Source: Actinoplanes liguriensis (lineage in GTDB: Bacteria; Actinomycetota; Actinomycetes; Mycobacteriales; Micromonosporaceae). Taken from it: a stretch of DNA of 7,780 bases. This document shows, in pieces, positions 6,445 through 7,780 of the stretch; within the stretch, counting starts at the first letter, position 1; each line of letters begins with the position of its first letter. Under the pieces are notes generated by a model, which saw only the letters and a list, made by a program, of their open reading frames with translations, made no database searches and was not told the DNA's origin. Where the stretch lies: the NCBI GenBank assembly GCA_000715855.1, contig KL571203.1, positions 215,654 to 223,433 on the forward strand. Direction: 5' to 3'. The translations under genes and the position numbers were made by a program.

Positions 6445-7780
6445 GCCGGGCGCCGTCTCCCGGGGTGGCCCGCTACGGGCTGATCGCGGTCCTGCTGGCG
6501 GCCGCCGGACTGTTCGCCGGGCAGAGCACCTACGCCGCGCTGCACGCCCGCGAATACCTGACGACCAATCGGGCGTGCACGGCCGCCCGGGACGCCGGGC
6601 AGCCGGCCGCCGCCGTGCCGGAGCCCGGACGGTACACGGACTACCTGCGGTGCATCGCCGAGGTGGAACGACACAAGGCCTGGTACAGCGCGGGCGGCTC
6701 GCTCACCGTGCTGCTGCTCGGCGTACTGCTGATGCCGTTGTTGCCCTATCGGCTGCTCCGGCGGGCGCGTCCGCTGCGCCGGGCCGAGGACGCGATAGCC
6801 GCGCGGGCCGCTGTCGCCGCGCGGCGAGCCGGACTGCGCCGGACGCCGGTGGTGCTGGTCGGCAACTGGCGGCTGCCGGAGCCGTTCACCGTGCGGGTCC
6901 TGTCCGGCGTCCGGATCGTCGTACCGCCGGGCCTGCGCCGGTTGCCGGCCGAGCAGATCGACGCGGTTCTGGCACACGAGGTCTCCCACGTACGGGCCGG
7001 CGATGTGACCCTGGTCTGGCTGACCCGCGGACTGTGGTGGGCGCTGATCCCGGCCCTGCTCGTGCCGCAGTTCCTGATGTTCGGCCTGCCGATCCTCCGG
7101 GAGCCGCGCGTGCTCGTCGTGGCGCCGGTCGCGGTCCTCACCGTGATCTTCGGCTATCCGTCCTGGTGGAACAGCACGCTGCGGGCCACGTTGCTGCTGG
7201 CCGTGGCGGCGACCGTCGCGTCGTCGGTGCTGCGGTCACGCGAACTCGAAGCCGACCTGGCAACCGTCGCGAACAGCGGGCGGGCCGGGCTCCTGACCCT
7301 CCTCGACGGACAACCCGCCCGGCCCGGGCGCTGGTGGCACCCGTTTCGCCGGCTCACCGCGACCCACCCGCCCGTGCGACGCCGCATCGCCGCGCTGCGC
7401 GACCCGCACCGCACCACCGAGTTACGGGCCCTGGACGCGGCCGCCGTCGGATTCCTGGCCACGATGGTGCGACCCATTCTCAGCCTGTCCCTGCCGCTGC
7501 GCGACGCGCCGTCGGTCTGGACCAGCGCCGCCCACCTCAGCGGGCTGATCACCGGCCTGCTGCTCGCGCTGGCCTGGGGTGTCGCGCAGTGGCGGGCCGC
7601 GCTGGCCGGCCGCCCGCTCCGGCTGCGCCGCACCACCCTCGCGCTGGTCGGCGCGTCCGTGGCCGGCCCGTTCGCCGATCTGTCGGCGCTGCCCGGCGGC
7701 GCCAGCGCCGGACTGAACAACAGCCCGGCCATGCTGATCTGCACGTCGCTGGCGGTCGGCGGCGTCTGTCTCTTATACAC
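6441..7780 (+). CDS. Polytopic M48-type zinc metalloprotease, copy 2 (3' end missing)
   Basis: This frame is open from GTG 6441 to the window edge; about 441 codons are genuine. The GTG overlaps the stop of copy 1 (GTGA, 6441-6444). It is a clear paralogue: residues 135-209 match copy 1 residues 134-208 at 62 of 75 positions, without gaps. It has the same layout: N-terminal helix preceded by PSPGVARYG, a loop with Cys46 and Cys71, a second helix ending LLPYRLLRRARPLRRAE, HEVSH at 179-183, and RELEAD with Glu268 and Asp272. A GNWRL...EPFTVR block is shared by both. All zinc ligands are intact, so both copies are predicted to be active. The C-terminal membrane domain is cut after about two or three helices. 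The last 15 bases (7766-7780) look like sequencing adapter, so the terminal residues after VGG are not real. Start choice is supported by alignment to copy 1. Confidence 0.83.
   Translation, partial: MSRAPSPGVARYGLIAVLLAAAGLFAGQSTYAALHAREYLTTNRACTAARDAGQPAAAVPEPGRYTDYLRCIAEVERHKAWYSAGGSLTVLLLGVLLMPLLPYRLLRRARPLRRAEDAIAARAAVAARRAGLRRTPVVLVGNWRLPEPFTVRVLSGVRIVVPPGLRRLPAEQIDAVLAHEVSHVRAGDVTLVWLTRGLWWALIPALLVPQFLMFGLPILREPRVLVVAPVAVLTVIFGYPSWWNSTLRATLLLAVAATVASSVLRSRELEADLATVANSGRAGLLTLLDGQPARPGRWWHPFRRLTATHPPVRRRIAALRDPHRTTELRALDAAAVGFLATMVRPILSLSLPLRDAPSVWTSAAHLSGLITGLLLALAWGVAQWRAALAGRPLRLRRTTLALVGASVAGPFADLSALPGGASAGLNNSPAMLICTSLAVGGVCLLY
7766..7780. other. Residual tagmentation adapter (Tn5 mosaic end) at contig end
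   Basis: CTGTCTCTTATACAC is identical to the first 15 bases of the reverse-complemented 19-bp Tn5 mosaic end used in Nextera-type libraries. It lies flush against the right edge and is AT-rich compared with the surrounding DNA. On the opposite strand it produces an open frame beginning MYKRQ, a peptide typical of adapter read-through. I conclude the contig ends here with untrimmed adapter. A natural transposon end is far less likely. Confidence 0.9.

Noticed and set aside
4405..6989. Long minus-strand frames opposite the two M48 genes that resemble each other
   Set aside because: Their mutual similarity is just the mirror of the paralogous plus-strand genes; composition is Gln/Arg/His/Gly-rich with no recognisable fold.
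7154..7780. Minus-strand frame starting MYKRQ at the right edge
   Set aside because: Its start lies in adapter sequence and the rest is antisense to the second M48 gene.
1..7780. CRISPR arrays, insertion sequences, integrase sites or phage genes
   Set aside because: No regularly spaced repeats, transposase motifs or terminal inverted repeats were seen; the only transposon-like sequence is the library adapter at the edge.

Overview
The window looks like actinobacterial chromosomal DNA, probably from a member of the Micromonosporaceae or a relative. The support for this is very high GC, codons ending almost always in G or C, GTG and TTG starts, tightly overlapping genes, and protein families common in that group. 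The organism is inferred from style only; no rRNA or other marker gene is present.

Left part (1-1747). The window opens inside the 3' end of a plus-strand intradiol ring-cleavage dioxygenase-like gene (ends 276). Facing it on the minus strand is a roughly 57-codon remnant of a TetR-type regulator C-terminus (340-511). It runs directly into the stop codon of a complete minus-strand zinc-dependent, glutathione-independent formaldehyde dehydrogenase gene (512-1747). The rest of the regulator is missing.

Middle part (1748-3826). A 126-bp divergent spacer separates fdhA from two plus-strand genes. The first encodes a seven-bladed WD40-like beta-propeller of about 299 residues. Eighteen bp later comes a CorA-family divalent-cation channel with a GMN motif and two C-terminal membrane helices. 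The junction carries an 11-bp direct repeat with a 17-bp period, spanning the stop of one gene and the start of the next.

Right part (3971-7780). A compact plus-strand operon follows: an uncharacterised 155-residue protein (TTG start with a strong Shine-Dalgarno), then two tandem paralogous multi-membrane-spanning M48-type zinc metalloproteases. The three frames overlap at TGATG and GTGA junctions, so translational coupling is likely. The second protease is open at the right edge. It makes no appearance among closed reading frames because no stop is reached, but it is unmistakably a homologue of the first.

The last 15 bases (7766-7780) match the start of the Tn5 mosaic end used in tagmentation library adapters. 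The window's right edge is therefore most likely the end of an assembled contig with residual adapter, and the last codons there are not biological. The most interesting biological unit is the cassette of small protein plus duplicated M48 protease, whose function I do not know.
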